In this document: one piece after another, positions 1 to 7,027 of the stretch
Layout of the letters: the number at the start of each line of letters is the position of its first letter
Position numbering within the stretch: position 1 is the stretch's first letter
Notes under the pieces: generated by a model
What the model saw: only the letters and a program-made list of their open reading frames with translations
Databases searched by the model: none
Told to the model about the DNA's origin: nothing
Made by a program: the position numbers and the translations under genes
NCBI GenBank assembly: GCA_036399835.1
Contig: DASWMI010000034.1
Coordinates: 1 to 16,730, forward strand
DNA from: DASYML01 sp036399835
GTDB lineage: Bacteria; Acidobacteriota; Blastocatellia; Pyrinomonadales; Pyrinomonadaceae
Reading direction: 5' to 3'
Length of the DNA: 16,730 nt

Positions 1-178
1 CTGACGAAAGGCTTCGTTTGCCTGATCTCTGTCTGAAGTCGCTTGCCCATACGAGACAATATACACCTTATAACGACTTTCGTCAAGAGGCCCGCATCCG
101 ATGACTATCTTTCAGCAACATCCGGTCGTCTGCGGGGCAAGCTGCTCCGGCTCGCACGGCGTATGCTAGTCTGTGCGA

Positions 179-943
179 ATGAATTTGTGGGGAGAATCAG
201 CCATCGTTGTCTCAGCGTTTCTGGCCGGGATGGTCAACTCGATTGCGGGCGGCGGCACGTTGATCTCTTTCCCCGTGCTAATCTGGGCGGGGCGCGACCC
301 TGTGCTGGCGAATGCGACGAGCACTGTTGCGCTGTGGCCCGGTTCTTTTGGCGGGATGGTCGGATTTCGTCGTGAGCTTCATGGGAACCGACGTTGGATA
401 CTGCTGCTCGGAGCGCCTTCGCTGGTCGGCGGTGTGCTAGGTGCTCTACTGCTTTTACGCACGCCTTCAAATCTCTTCGCGCGGCTGGTCCCGTTCTTGA
501 TTCTCTTCGCCACAGCGTTGATGGCGCTACAGGAGCCGCTCTCGCGTTGGCTGCGGCGCACGCCGCACGCAGAGCCTTCGCGCAGTTGGTGGGCCGTGGC
601 GATCATCTTTCAATTCTTTGTAGGTATTTACGGAGGCTATTTCGGCGCGGGCATAGGCATCATCATGCTCGCGGCACTGGGCTTTCTGGGGCTTTCCGAT
701 CTTCACCGGATGAACGCGCTCAAAAATCTCTTTGCTATCTGTATTAACGGAGTGGCCGCGCTCTATTTCATCATCTACGGCGCGGTCATCTGGGTAGACG
801 TACTGCTGATGGCGACGGCTGCCATCGCGGGCGGGTATTTCGGCGCGAGCTTAGCTTACAAGCTCGGACGCAAGTTCGTCCGCTATGCTGTGATAGCCAT
901 CGGAGTTATGATGGCCGTCGCGATGTTTCTGTTTCGCCGCTGA
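179..943 (+). CDS. TSUP/TauE-SafE family membrane transporter
   Basis: Predicted polytopic inner-membrane protein of about 254 residues, the usual length for TSUP (sulfite exporter TauE/SafE-like) proteins, which export small sulfur-containing or organic anions; the substrate cannot be read from sequence. The N-terminal helix carries the family signature GMVNSIAGGGTLISFP (residues 17-32), and a second, related glycine-rich motif (GIYGGYFGAGIGI) lies in the second half, matching the family's internal two-fold repeat. The rest alternates hydrophobic spans with short basic loops such as LGRKFVRY near the C-terminus. The ATG at 179 is chosen; an in-frame GTG at 173 would add two residues. Neither has a convincing Shine-Dalgarno sequence, and a TATGCT box at 162-167 sits so close that the message may have almost no leader (inference). 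It is monocistronic here and convergent with the dehydrogenase operon. Confidence 0.88.
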   Translation: MNLWGESAIVVSAFLAGMVNSIAGGGTLISFPVLIWAGRDPVLANATSTVALWPGSFGGMVGFRRELHGNRRWILLLGAPSLVGGVLGALLLLRTPSNLFARLVPFLILFATALMALQEPLSRWLRRTPHAEPSRSWWAVAIIFQFFVGIYGGYFGAGIGIIMLAALGFLGLSDLHRMNALKNLFAICINGVAALYFIIYGAVIWVDVLLMATAAIAGGYFGASLAYKLGRKFVRYAVIAIGVMMAVAMFLFRR

Positions 944-956
944 GCGAACAATCATA

Positions 957-978
957 AAGGCGGCACTTCTGCTGCCTT
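957..978 (+). terminator. Weak intergenic hairpin between convergent genes
   Basis: A 9-bp stem (AAGGCGGCA, 957-965, with TGCTGCCTT, 970-978) closes a CTTC tetraloop 13 bases after the TSUP stop codon. On the plus strand the single imperfect pair is a G-U wobble, while on the minus strand it is an A-C mismatch, so it fits the plus-strand transcript better. The U-tract after it is poor, so termination efficiency is uncertain. Confidence 0.45.
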
Positions 979-1043
979 CAGTGGCTTTCAAGTTTGTCTA
1001 ACTCGCCTGGCAACTCATGTCTCAAGAGAGACGAAATGAGCTT

Positions 1044-2072
1044 TTAACTGCGCGCGCCGTTTCCGTTTGAACCCTTCCCACGCCAGAGGGCAGAGAGCGC
1101 CAGCCCTGCACCTAGCAGGACTACGCCCGTGACCAGCGGATGAAGCGAAGCCTTTGTGTAAAGGCTACTCTCCGCGACATGGCCCGGATAACCGCCGCGC
1201 TCTTCGAGAGTTCCTGATGGACCATAAAGACCGTTCTCTTCGCGTTTGCCTGCGGGCCTGTCCGACCTCTGAAGATCGAACATGGTCCACTCCATGACTT
1301 TATCTGTGAGGCGCGGCGTATAGTTGCCGGAGACGGAGAGGGCCTTGCCGCCTCCGCCGATGAAGACATCGCGCTCCGTGTGTTCCGCGCAATGGAGAAT
1401 CGCTTCGGCAACCGTTTCCGGCGCGTAGACCGGAGGAGGATTCATCGGCTCGACTTCAAGATAGTTCTTGGCGTGATCCCTGTAGGGCGTGTCAATCGCG
1501 CTCGGCTTGATGAGCGTCACGGAGATGGGCGCTGCTTCCTCTTCAAGCTCCATACGCAGCGCGTCTGTAAAACCCTTGACAGCATGTTTCGAGGCGCAGT
1601 AAGTGCCTTGAATCGGGATCGCGCGGTCGGAGAGGACGCTGCCGACGTTAATCAAGGCCCCGCCGCGCTGGCGCAGATGCTCTGCGGCGATGCGCGAGCC
1701 ATAGACCACGCCCCAGAAGTTTGTCTCAAAGAGCTGCCGCTGGTCCTCTATGGAAACATCCATGATCCTGCCGTAGATGGAGACGCCGGCGTTGTTGACC
1801 CAGGTATCGAATCCGCCGAAGCGGTCCAGTGCCATTAACGCGATGCGCCGCACGTCTTCTTCCTGTGAGACATCCGCGACGATATAAATGGCCTCTCCGC
1901 CCGATGAAGTAATCTCATAGACGAGCTGCTGCAAAGCATCTTCGCTGCGGGCCGCGAGCACCAGTCGCGCACCGCGCCGTGCAGCCAAACGAGCCGTCAC
2001 CAGCCCTATCCCGCTCGAAGCGCCCGTGATGACGATGACCTGCTCTTCAAGTTTTTTGAGTTTGACGTTCAT
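1044..2072 (-). CDS. SDR-family oxidoreductase with C-terminal membrane anchor
   Basis: Classical short-chain dehydrogenase/reductase, 342 residues. The Rossmann nucleotide-binding motif TGASSGIG is at residues 16-23 and the structural NNAG at 93-96. The catalytic tetrad is complete: N118, S145, Y158 and K162 (YCASK). R42 after the second beta strand suggests NADP(H) preference (inference). Classical SDRs are about 250 residues; this one has a tail of roughly 90 residues that ends in a hydrophobic span (LVTGVVLLGAGLALSALW) followed by a short basic end, so the enzyme is probably tail-anchored with its active site in the cytoplasm. The ATG has a good ribosome-binding site (GGGAGAG). It lies 40 bases after the CoA-binding gene and is probably the last gene of that operon. 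The substrate is unknown. Confidence 0.9.
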   Translation of the reverse strand: MNVKLKKLEEQVIVITGASSGIGLVTARLAARRGARLVLAARSEDALQQLVYEITSSGGEAIYIVADVSQEEDVRRIALMALDRFGGFDTWVNNAGVSIYGRIMDVSIEDQRQLFETNFWGVVYGSRIAAEHLRQRGGALINVGSVLSDRAIPIQGTYCASKHAVKGFTDALRMELEEEAAPISVTLIKPSAIDTPYRDHAKNYLEVEPMNPPPVYAPETVAEAILHCAEHTERDVFIGGGGKALSVSGNYTPRLTDKVMEWTMFDLQRSDRPAGKREENGLYGPSGTLEERGGYPGHVAESSLYTKASLHPLVTGVVLLGAGLALSALWRGKGSNGNGARS

Positions 2073-2112
2073 AGCTCTCCCGTTCGTGAAGATGAATTGA
2101 TGCGCGCCGCGT

Positions 2113-2585
2113 TTAGCGGCCCAGATGTCTGTGCTCGACCATCAGGCAGCGATCCTGCACGACCTTGATTCCGGCTTTCGCCATCCGTTCGGCGGCCTCG
2201 TCGTTGCGTATGCCGGACTGAAGCCAGACGGCCCTCGGCTTTTTAGCGAGGATGTCATCGAGATGGCCCGGCACGTCCTGTGCGCGGCGAAAGACATTAA
2301 CAAGGTCAACCTCTCCGGGTATCTCAGAGAGCGTGTGATAAACCTTCTGGCCCAGGATGCTGGTCGCGTCAGGATGGTAGACGGGAACCGGAATCACCTC
2401 AAAGCCTGCTGTCACCAGATAACTCGGAACATAAAAGGCTGGCCTCGAAGAATAATCTTCGGTCCTGATGCCGAGCACGGCGATGCGCCGTGTTTCCGCG
2501 AGCAGAGCTTTGATGCCCGCGTCATCTTCGATTAAATTCTCTCGCCAGCTTTCTTCATTCTCTGCAATTTCAGTCGGAGCAGCCA
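2113..2585 (-). CDS. CoA-binding domain protein (YccU-like)
   Basis: Protein of about 157 residues made of a single CoA_binding_2 Rossmann-like domain, related to the CoA-binding domain of succinyl-CoA synthetase alpha subunits. Visible landmarks are RIAVLGIRTEDYSSRPAFYV near the start (nucleotide-binding loop), GFEVIPVPVYHPDA, the segment DLVNVFRR, and AVWLQSGIRNDEAAERMAKA before the conserved DRCLMVEHR end. No ligase or acyltransferase domain is attached, so it is a stand-alone CoA-binding protein of unknown role; some family members belong to stress regulons. The start is set at the ATG at 2585 because GAGGTGA lies just upstream at good spacing. An in-frame GTG at 2601 would overlap the previous stop but has no better signal. 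It sits 12 bases after the small disordered gene, so the two are very probably co-transcribed. Confidence 0.87.
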
Positions 2586-2597
2586 TCTTGTCACCTC

Positions 2598-2834
2598 TCA
2601 CAATCTGTTATCTTCCTGCCGTGCGCTCTGATTCTGGTCCGGTTGCTGGCCCTGCGGATTCCTGTTCTCGGTCTCCTGATTCAGAGCGCCTTTCGCTGTC
2701 TCGCCGCTAATCTGGTCCGCCTGCGTGTCGCCCCTGCGCGAGTCAGCTTCAACTCCTTGTCCCTGCGCGCTGCCTTGCGCACCTGCCGCAGCGCCCGTGC
2801 CGCGAGCTTCGTTCGTATTCCTTTCGTCCGCCAT
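2598..2834 (-). CDS. Hydrophilin-like disordered small protein
   Basis: This 78-residue protein has no recognised family. It contains no aromatic residue, cysteine or histidine, very few hydrophobic residues, and is dominated by Gly (10), Gln (12), Ala, Asn, Glu, Asp and Arg, so it should be entirely disordered and highly soluble. Such a composition (Gly above 6% and strong hydrophilicity) matches the definition of hydrophilins, proteins linked in other organisms to desiccation and osmotic stress; a function here is inference only. The gene is judged real because AGGAGGGGG precedes its ATG and it lies 12 bases before the CoA-binding gene on the same strand, as the first gene of a three-gene operon. 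The short inverted sequence GTTC-N7-GAAC in its upstream region could be an operator, but this is weak. Confidence 0.68.
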   Translation of the reverse strand: MADERNTNEARGTGAAAGAQGSAQGQGVEADSRRGDTQADQISGETAKGALNQETENRNPQGQQPDQNQSARQEDNRL

Positions 2835-2884
2835 CTTTTCTGCCCCCTCCTGCTTCTTTTATGTTCACTAAACGAACGTGCGCG

Positions 2885-3067
2885 CTACACATTAGTACGC
2901 ATCCGGCGCGAGGCTCTTAAAGAACGCGCACGCACTATTGCACTTAGAGGTCCGGTTGTCGTAAATTTAAAGATGAGGCAAGCCGGATGCCAGATTGGGC
3001 TTGTCTTCGGTTCATCGCTCTCCTCATGGTCAATGGCTCTCTCTGGAAGCGTTTCAAGAATAACCAT
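2885..3067 (-). CDS. Possible small protein of 60 residues, unknown
   Basis: An open frame with an ATG at 3067 preceded by AAGGGGAGTCA, a good Shine-Dalgarno sequence at short spacing. The predicted product starts MVILETLPERAIDHEESDEP and ends in an Arg/Ser-rich stretch (RARSLRASRRMRTNV). No family is recognised and there is no signal peptide. The ribosome-binding site is the only positive evidence; the basic C-terminal half reads like translated non-coding DNA. If false, 2835-3202 is an intergenic region carrying the divergent promoters of its neighbours. Confidence 0.3.
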   Translation of the reverse strand: MVILETLPERAIDHEESDEPKTSPIWHPACLIFKFTTTGPLSAIVRARSLRASRRMRTNV

Positions 3068-3202
3068 TGACTCCCCTTAAAAAATTGCGTACTTTCTGCG
3101 CACCGACTTTGTAGTGCTCCACTGGACCGGCGCACTCAAGATGTTGGGTGTCCCGCTCACAAGCGGGCCAGCGCTCGTTCAACCCCCTGAATTTCAAAGG
3201 AA

Positions 3203-3811
3203 GTGAAAAATTTGAATCCCCTGGTCAGAATTCCCCTGCTGATGTCTCTTCTTGCGGTTTGCGCCTCAATCGGATTCGGACAGAAATTTTGCAGGCCAAC
3301 GCCGCCATCACCCTACAAACACACCGCGCTGATTGTCAGCAAGATTGATAAGAAAGCTGGCAAGTATAAGACCGTGATGGAGTATCCGGCTCTGGATGTG
3401 ATGCGTGGCGCTAGGTTCACGCTCGCGGCTTCCTTCTTCCATCACGACCTGAAGCTGGGCGTAGCTCCGACCATAGACCTCGCCTTCGCTTTCGTCTCCG
3501 AGCAGGCCAACAGCCAGCACGCGCATGATCTGAGCATACTGATTAACGGGCAGCCCTGGGTCTTGTCCGCGCCCGTCGAGTATGCATCGAAGAAGCTAGA
3601 GAAGGGCCTGCTGGTCGAGACTACTCGGATGACGCTCACTTATGAGAAGCTTTCCGAGATAACGAAGGCGCGGAGCGTGAGGGTGCGTCTGGGAGCTTTG
3701 GAATATCCGCTGAGCTTCGACAACCTGGAAGCCCTGCGCGAAGTGGCGAGCCAGATAGAGCCGTATCTGACCTGGAATAAATGGAGCACGATCAAGGCCG
3801 AACGGCGCTGA
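3203..3811 (+). CDS. Exported hypothetical protein
   Basis: About 200 residues. The N-terminus is a clear Sec signal peptide: a short basic start, the hydrophobic core IPLLMSLLAVCASIGF, and a probable cleavage after FGQ near residue 27. The mature part (about 175 residues, mixed alpha/beta) is of unknown function and has one cysteine near the start (FCRPTPPSPY); no catalytic motif is seen. The start is uncertain. GTG at 3203 gives MKNLNPLV, a typical signal-peptide start, but the purine-rich AAAGGAA lies almost against it; TTG at 3212 would be better spaced from the same site. Either product is exported. It precedes the amidase gene on the same strand, separated by about 100 bases containing a stable hairpin, so a functional link is possible but unproven. 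Confidence 0.75.
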   Translation: MKNLNPLVRIPLLMSLLAVCASIGFGQKFCRPTPPSPYKHTALIVSKIDKKAGKYKTVMEYPALDVMRGARFTLAASFFHHDLKLGVAPTIDLAFAFVSEQANSQHAHDLSILINGQPWVLSAPVEYASKKLEKGLLVETTRMTLTYEKLSEITKARSVRVRLGALEYPLSFDNLEALREVASQIEPYLTWNKWSTIKAERR

Positions 3812-3837
3812 ACGCAGCCATCATACAGAGTTGAGCG

Positions 3838-3880
3838 CGCGCCGCGAATGTTTGTCTAAACAAGCATCCTGTGCGGCGCG
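3838..3880 (+). other. Intercistronic GC-rich hairpin
   Basis: CGCGCCGC (3838-3845) pairs perfectly with GCGGCGCG (3873-3880), and an inner stem TGTTTG/CAAGCA (3849-3854 with 3861-3866, one G-U pair) encloses a 6-base loop. It lies between the exported-protein gene and the amidase gene and covers the alternative GTG start at 3871. No U-tract follows, so it is not a standard terminator. It may stabilise or partly terminate the upstream message. Confidence 0.4.
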
Positions 3881-3912
3881 AAGAAAAGGGCGCGCTCCTC
3901 AAAAGTCCTGTC

Positions 3913-5580
3913 ATGGGCCAACAGAAGAAAAAAGAGCAGCCGGGGTCCGGGGTCAATCGCAGAGCATTTTTGCATCAAGGGATGGCCGGGGGCGCGCTCC
4001 TGCTGGCTTCTCCCATCTCGCCCGCGTTGCCTGCGGACTCCGAGCCGGATGCTCAGCCGGTGACCGTCAAGCCTTTCGAGCTGGAAGAGGCGACCATCTC
4101 AGAGTTGCAGGAGATGTTGAGGTCCGGAAAACTTTCAGCCCGTTCGCTCGCACAGAAATACCTACAGCGGATAGAAGAGATCGACAAGCGCGGTCCGGCC
4201 ATCAACTCCGTCATAGAGATTAACCCTGACGCGCTGGCGATAGCCGAGTCGCTCGATAAAGAGCGCAAGAGCGGAAACGTGCGCGGCCCGCTGCACGGCA
4301 TCCCCATCCTCATCAAAGACAACATTGATACTGCCGACCGGATGACCACCACCGCGGGCTCTCTGGCGCTGGCGGGTTCTATCGCGCCGCAAGACTCTTT
4401 TGTCGCACAGAGGCTACGCCAGGCAGGCGTCGTCATCATTGGCAAGACAAACTTGAGCGAGTGGGCCAACTTCCGCTCCACGCACTCGACCAGCGGCTGG
4501 AGCGCGCGCGGCGGGCAGACCCGGAATCCTTATGCGCTGGACCGCAACCCTTGCGGCTCAAGCTCAGGCTCCGGCGTTGCCGTGTCGGCCAATCTCTGCG
4601 CCGCGGCTATCGGAACCGAAACTGACGGCTCGGTTGTCTGTCCCTCATCCGCCAACTCTATCGTCGGCCTCAAGCCTACGCTCGGTCTCATCAGCCGCTC
4701 CGGCATCATTCCCATCGCGCACAGCCAGGACACCGCGGGGCCTATGGCGCGCACGGTCTCAGACGCGGCCATCCTGCTCGGAGCGCTGGCTGGTCCAGAC
4801 CCGCGAGACCGCGCCACGAACAGCAGTCGCGGAAAAGCTCTGGCCGATTACACACGCTTTCTGGACCAGCAGGGATTAAAGGGAGCACGCATCGGCGTGG
4901 CCCGAAAGTTTTTCGGCTTTCACGAAAAGGTCGATGCGCTGATGAGCGATGCGATTGATGCTATGAAGCATCAGGGAGCCGTCATCGTTGATCCGGCAGA
5001 GATTCCGACGGCGGGCAAGTTTGATGATTCGGAGCTGGAAGTCCTGCTCTTCGAGCTGAAGGCGGACCTCAACGCTTATCTGGCTTCGCTTGGTCCAAAA
5101 GCGCCCGTCCGCTCGCTCAAGCAAGTGATAGAGTTCAATGAGCGAAACCGCGCGAGCGAGATGCCCTACTTTGGGCAGGACCTCTTTATCAAGGCTGAGG
5201 CCAAGGGGTCGCTCGCGAGCCGTGACTATCTGCGTGCGCTGCAAAAAAATCGTCGGCTTTCGAGGGCGGAAGGGATTGATGCGGTGATGAACAAACTGAG
5301 GCTGGACGCGATGATCGCCCCGACGGGCGGCCCGCCCTGGCCCACGGACCTGCTTAACGGCGACCACTTTACAGGCGGCTACTCGACGCCCTCAGCCGTC
5401 GCCGGATACCCGCACCTGACGGTCCCCGCGGGTTACGTTCACGGCCTTCCGGTCGGCATCTCCTTTTTTGGCAGAGCCTACAGCGAGCCTCTCTTGATTA
5501 AGCTCGGCTATGCCTTTGAGCAGGCGACCAGGCTTCGCCGCCCACCGCAGTTTCTACCGACGGCCAATCTTCAAGCATAA
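3913..5580 (+). CDS. Tat-exported amidase (amidase signature family)
   Basis: Enzyme of about 555 residues that hydrolyses carboxamide bonds; the natural substrate is unknown. In numbering from the upstream GTG at 3871 (subtract 14 for the chosen ATG), the Ser-cisSer-Lys triad is K149 (GIPILIKDN), S230 (NPCGSSSGSG) and nucleophile S254 (GTETDGSVVCP), with GLKPT just after; spacing matches FAAH and GatA. Upstream, NRRAFLHQGMAGGALLLA is a twin-arginine signal, so the folded enzyme should be exported. That export and the absence of gatB/gatC nearby argue against a GatA role in tRNA amidation. The ATG at 3913 is preferred because the GTG at 3871 lies in a stable hairpin and would put an unusually long leader before the arginines; neither start has a good ribosome-binding site. 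The ETDGSVVCP variant is typical of general amidases. Confidence 0.93.
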   Translation: MGQQKKKEQPGSGVNRRAFLHQGMAGGALLLASPISPALPADSEPDAQPVTVKPFELEEATISELQEMLRSGKLSARSLAQKYLQRIEEIDKRGPAINSVIEINPDALAIAESLDKERKSGNVRGPLHGIPILIKDNIDTADRMTTTAGSLALAGSIAPQDSFVAQRLRQAGVVIIGKTNLSEWANFRSTHSTSGWSARGGQTRNPYALDRNPCGSSSGSGVAVSANLCAAAIGTETDGSVVCPSSANSIVGLKPTLGLISRSGIIPIAHSQDTAGPMARTVSDAAILLGALAGPDPRDRATNSSRGKALADYTRFLDQQGLKGARIGVARKFFGFHEKVDALMSDAIDAMKHQGAVIVDPAEIPTAGKFDDSELEVLLFELKADLNAYLASLGPKAPVRSLKQVIEFNERNRASEMPYFGQDLFIKAEAKGSLASRDYLRALQKNRRLSRAEGIDAVMNKLRLDAMIAPTGGPPWPTDLLNGDHFTGGYSTPSAVAGYPHLTVPAGYVHGLPVGISFFGRAYSEPLLIKLGYAFEQATRLRRPPQFLPTANLQA

Positions 5581-5610
5581 GCCGGAGAATGGAAATCGCA
5601 GTTGAGCGCG

Positions 5611-5979
5611 TCACATCAAAAGCTCCGGCAAGTCCTGCTCCTCTTCACTCTCGGCAGTATCTTCCCTGGACCAGTGGACGGCCTTTGAGAGTATCTCTCG
5701 CGGGATGGCGTTGATGGTCAGATGATGATTGACCCATCCCTCCTGCCAGGGGCATTGTTCGAGCAACTGCTGCATGCCTGCCTCCCTCGCCTGTTCCTCT
5801 GAAGAGGCTAGAGCGCCGACTGCCCACAAAGAGACTGCCGGAAAGATGCCCGCACGTTCATCCAGCGTCTCTTTCAACTCCCACCTGACAGTGCCATCAG
5901 GCTGCGGCGTGAAGTTCAGACGCTCAGGGTCCAGCTTCATGGCGTACATCGCCATGACAAAGAGCTTCGGTCTTTCCAT
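5611..5979 (-). CDS. Conserved-looking hypothetical protein, 122 residues
   Basis: Not recognised. The protein starts MERPKLFVMAMYAMKLDPER, has a strand-like segment (GTVRWELKETLDER), an Ala/Glu-rich helix (ALASSEEQAREAGMQQLLEQ) followed by CPWQEGWVNHHLTINAIP, and an acidic tail (DTAESEEEQDLPELL). It is small, soluble and probably cytoplasmic; no membrane span or signal is seen. The coding frame is supported by a GGGGA ribosome-binding site 8 bases before the ATG and by its position 18 bases after the pseudouridine synthase stop codon on the same strand, suggesting co-transcription. It is convergent with the amidase gene. Confidence 0.65.
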   Translation of the reverse strand: MERPKLFVMAMYAMKLDPERLNFTPQPDGTVRWELKETLDERAGIFPAVSLWAVGALASSEEQAREAGMQQLLEQCPWQEGWVNHHLTINAIPREILSKAVHWSREDTAESEEEQDLPELLM

Positions 5980-5997
5980 CGGCAGTTTCCCCGGGCT

Positions 5998-6993
5998 TTA
6001 GCCCTTGATGATTTCCAACAGCTCTGCGGGCAGAGGCGCGTCAAACTCCATCCATGCGCCGCCCGTCGGATGATGAAAGGCCAGGCGGGCCGCGTGCAGG
6101 GCCAGCCGTGCTCCGGCCAGAGCGCCGCCGTAGAGTTCGTCGCCCATCACGGGGTGGCCCAGATAAGCGCAATGTATACGCAACTGGTTAGTGCGCCCCG
6201 TGACAGGCTCAAGCTCGACGAGCGTCATGCTCTCTCTTCTTTCGAGCGTGCGGAGATGCGTTTCGGCGGGTTTGCCTTGAGCCATGATTCGCCATTTCGG
6301 CTGCGCCCCTTCATCGCGGCCTATCGGCGCAAAGATCACGCACTGGTCCACAGCGACCCTTCCCTGGACCAGCGCCAGGTATCTCTTCTCGACGAGCCTC
6401 TGGTGAAAGTGGCGCGAAAGAATACTCAGCGCGCGTTGATTTTTCGCGACGACCATCAACCCCGAGGTCGCCCTGTCGAGCCTGTGCACGAGGCCCGGAC
6501 GCACAGTGGGCAACATCTTTGAGAGGCGCGGGGTGACACAGACTTCCGCCGCATTTCTCTCTTCAAGCTCTTCGGCGATGCCCGTCTCTTCGTCCATTAG
6601 AGCTTGCCTGTCATCTCCAAACCGCTCGCGGTTCAGATAATAGGCGAGAGCGTTGGCGAGCGTGCCGGTTTTGACTCCGCGCGTCGGATGCACAAGCATC
6701 CCTGCGGGTTTTGAGACGACGAGCAGATCATCATCCTCATAGATAATTTCGAGCGGCACAGCCGAAGGGATCATCGCGCCCGCTGCGCCGTCTTCAAAGG
6801 CTATCTCTATCACGTCGCCGCGCATCACGCGTTGCCCGCCGCGTGCCGTTGATTGGTTGACGGTGCAGGCCCCTCCTGCGACGAGAGTTCTCAGACGCAT
6901 ACGGCTCAGCCGGTCCAGTCGAGAGGCGAGAAATTCATCCAGCCTGCGGCCAGCCTGCTCTTCATCAATATGAAATTGAAAGGATTGCTTCAT
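5998..6993 (-). CDS. RluA/RluD-family pseudouridine synthase
   Basis: Converts specific uridines in structured RNA, most likely 23S rRNA, to pseudouridine. The N-terminal S4 RNA-binding domain (about residues 14-68) is followed by the catalytic domain. Residues 91-103 (LVVSKPAGMLVHP) and the motif HRLDRATSGLMVV, with catalytic Asp173, are intact, and the C-terminal substrate-binding motifs GRTNQLRIH and ALHAARLAFHHP are present. The total of 331 residues is close to RluD, but between GTLANALAYYL and RPGLVHRLDR lies an extra, largely charged segment of about 40 residues (roughly 123-164) that the E. coli enzyme lacks. The ATG has only a weak ribosome-binding site (AGGCTAGAG). The exact target site cannot be read from sequence. 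Confidence 0.92.
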   Translation of the reverse strand: MKQSFQFHIDEEQAGRRLDEFLASRLDRLSRMRLRTLVAGGACTVNQSTARGGQRVMRGDVIEIAFEDGAAGAMIPSAVPLEIIYEDDDLLVVSKPAGMLVHPTRGVKTGTLANALAYYLNRERFGDDRQALMDEETGIAEELEERNAAEVCVTPRLSKMLPTVRPGLVHRLDRATSGLMVVAKNQRALSILSRHFHQRLVEKRYLALVQGRVAVDQCVIFAPIGRDEGAQPKWRIMAQGKPAETHLRTLERRESMTLVELEPVTGRTNQLRIHCAYLGHPVMGDELYGGALAGARLALHAARLAFHHPTGGAWMEFDAPLPAELLEIIKG

Positions 6994-7027
6994 AGCTCTA
7001 GCCTAAGATGCACGGCCCTTGAAGAGC

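Noticed and set aside
2..85. 9-bp inverted repeat TGACGAAAG / CTTTCGTCA (2-10 and 77-85)
   Set aside because: The spacer of 66 bases and lack of any associated feature make a chance match or a weak leader structure most likely.
2586..2601. GTG start of the CoA-binding gene overlapping the previous stop (GTGA)
   Set aside because: The ATG at 2585 has GAGGTGA at good spacing, while the GTG would lie within that same region and has no better signal.
2944..3135. Minus-strand frame of 63 codons starting with GTG
   Set aside because: No ribosome-binding site, and it overlaps the slightly better supported frame 2885-3067 in another frame.
3152..3167. Small hairpin CCCGCT-CACA-AGCGGG upstream of the exported protein
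   Set aside because: Only 6 bp, no U-tract and no similarity to a known riboswitch or leader.
5581..5629. 7-bp inverted repeat GCCGGAG / CTCCGGC between the convergent amidase and hypothetical genes
   Set aside because: The loop of 35 bases is too long and the right arm lies inside the coding sequence; not a credible terminator.
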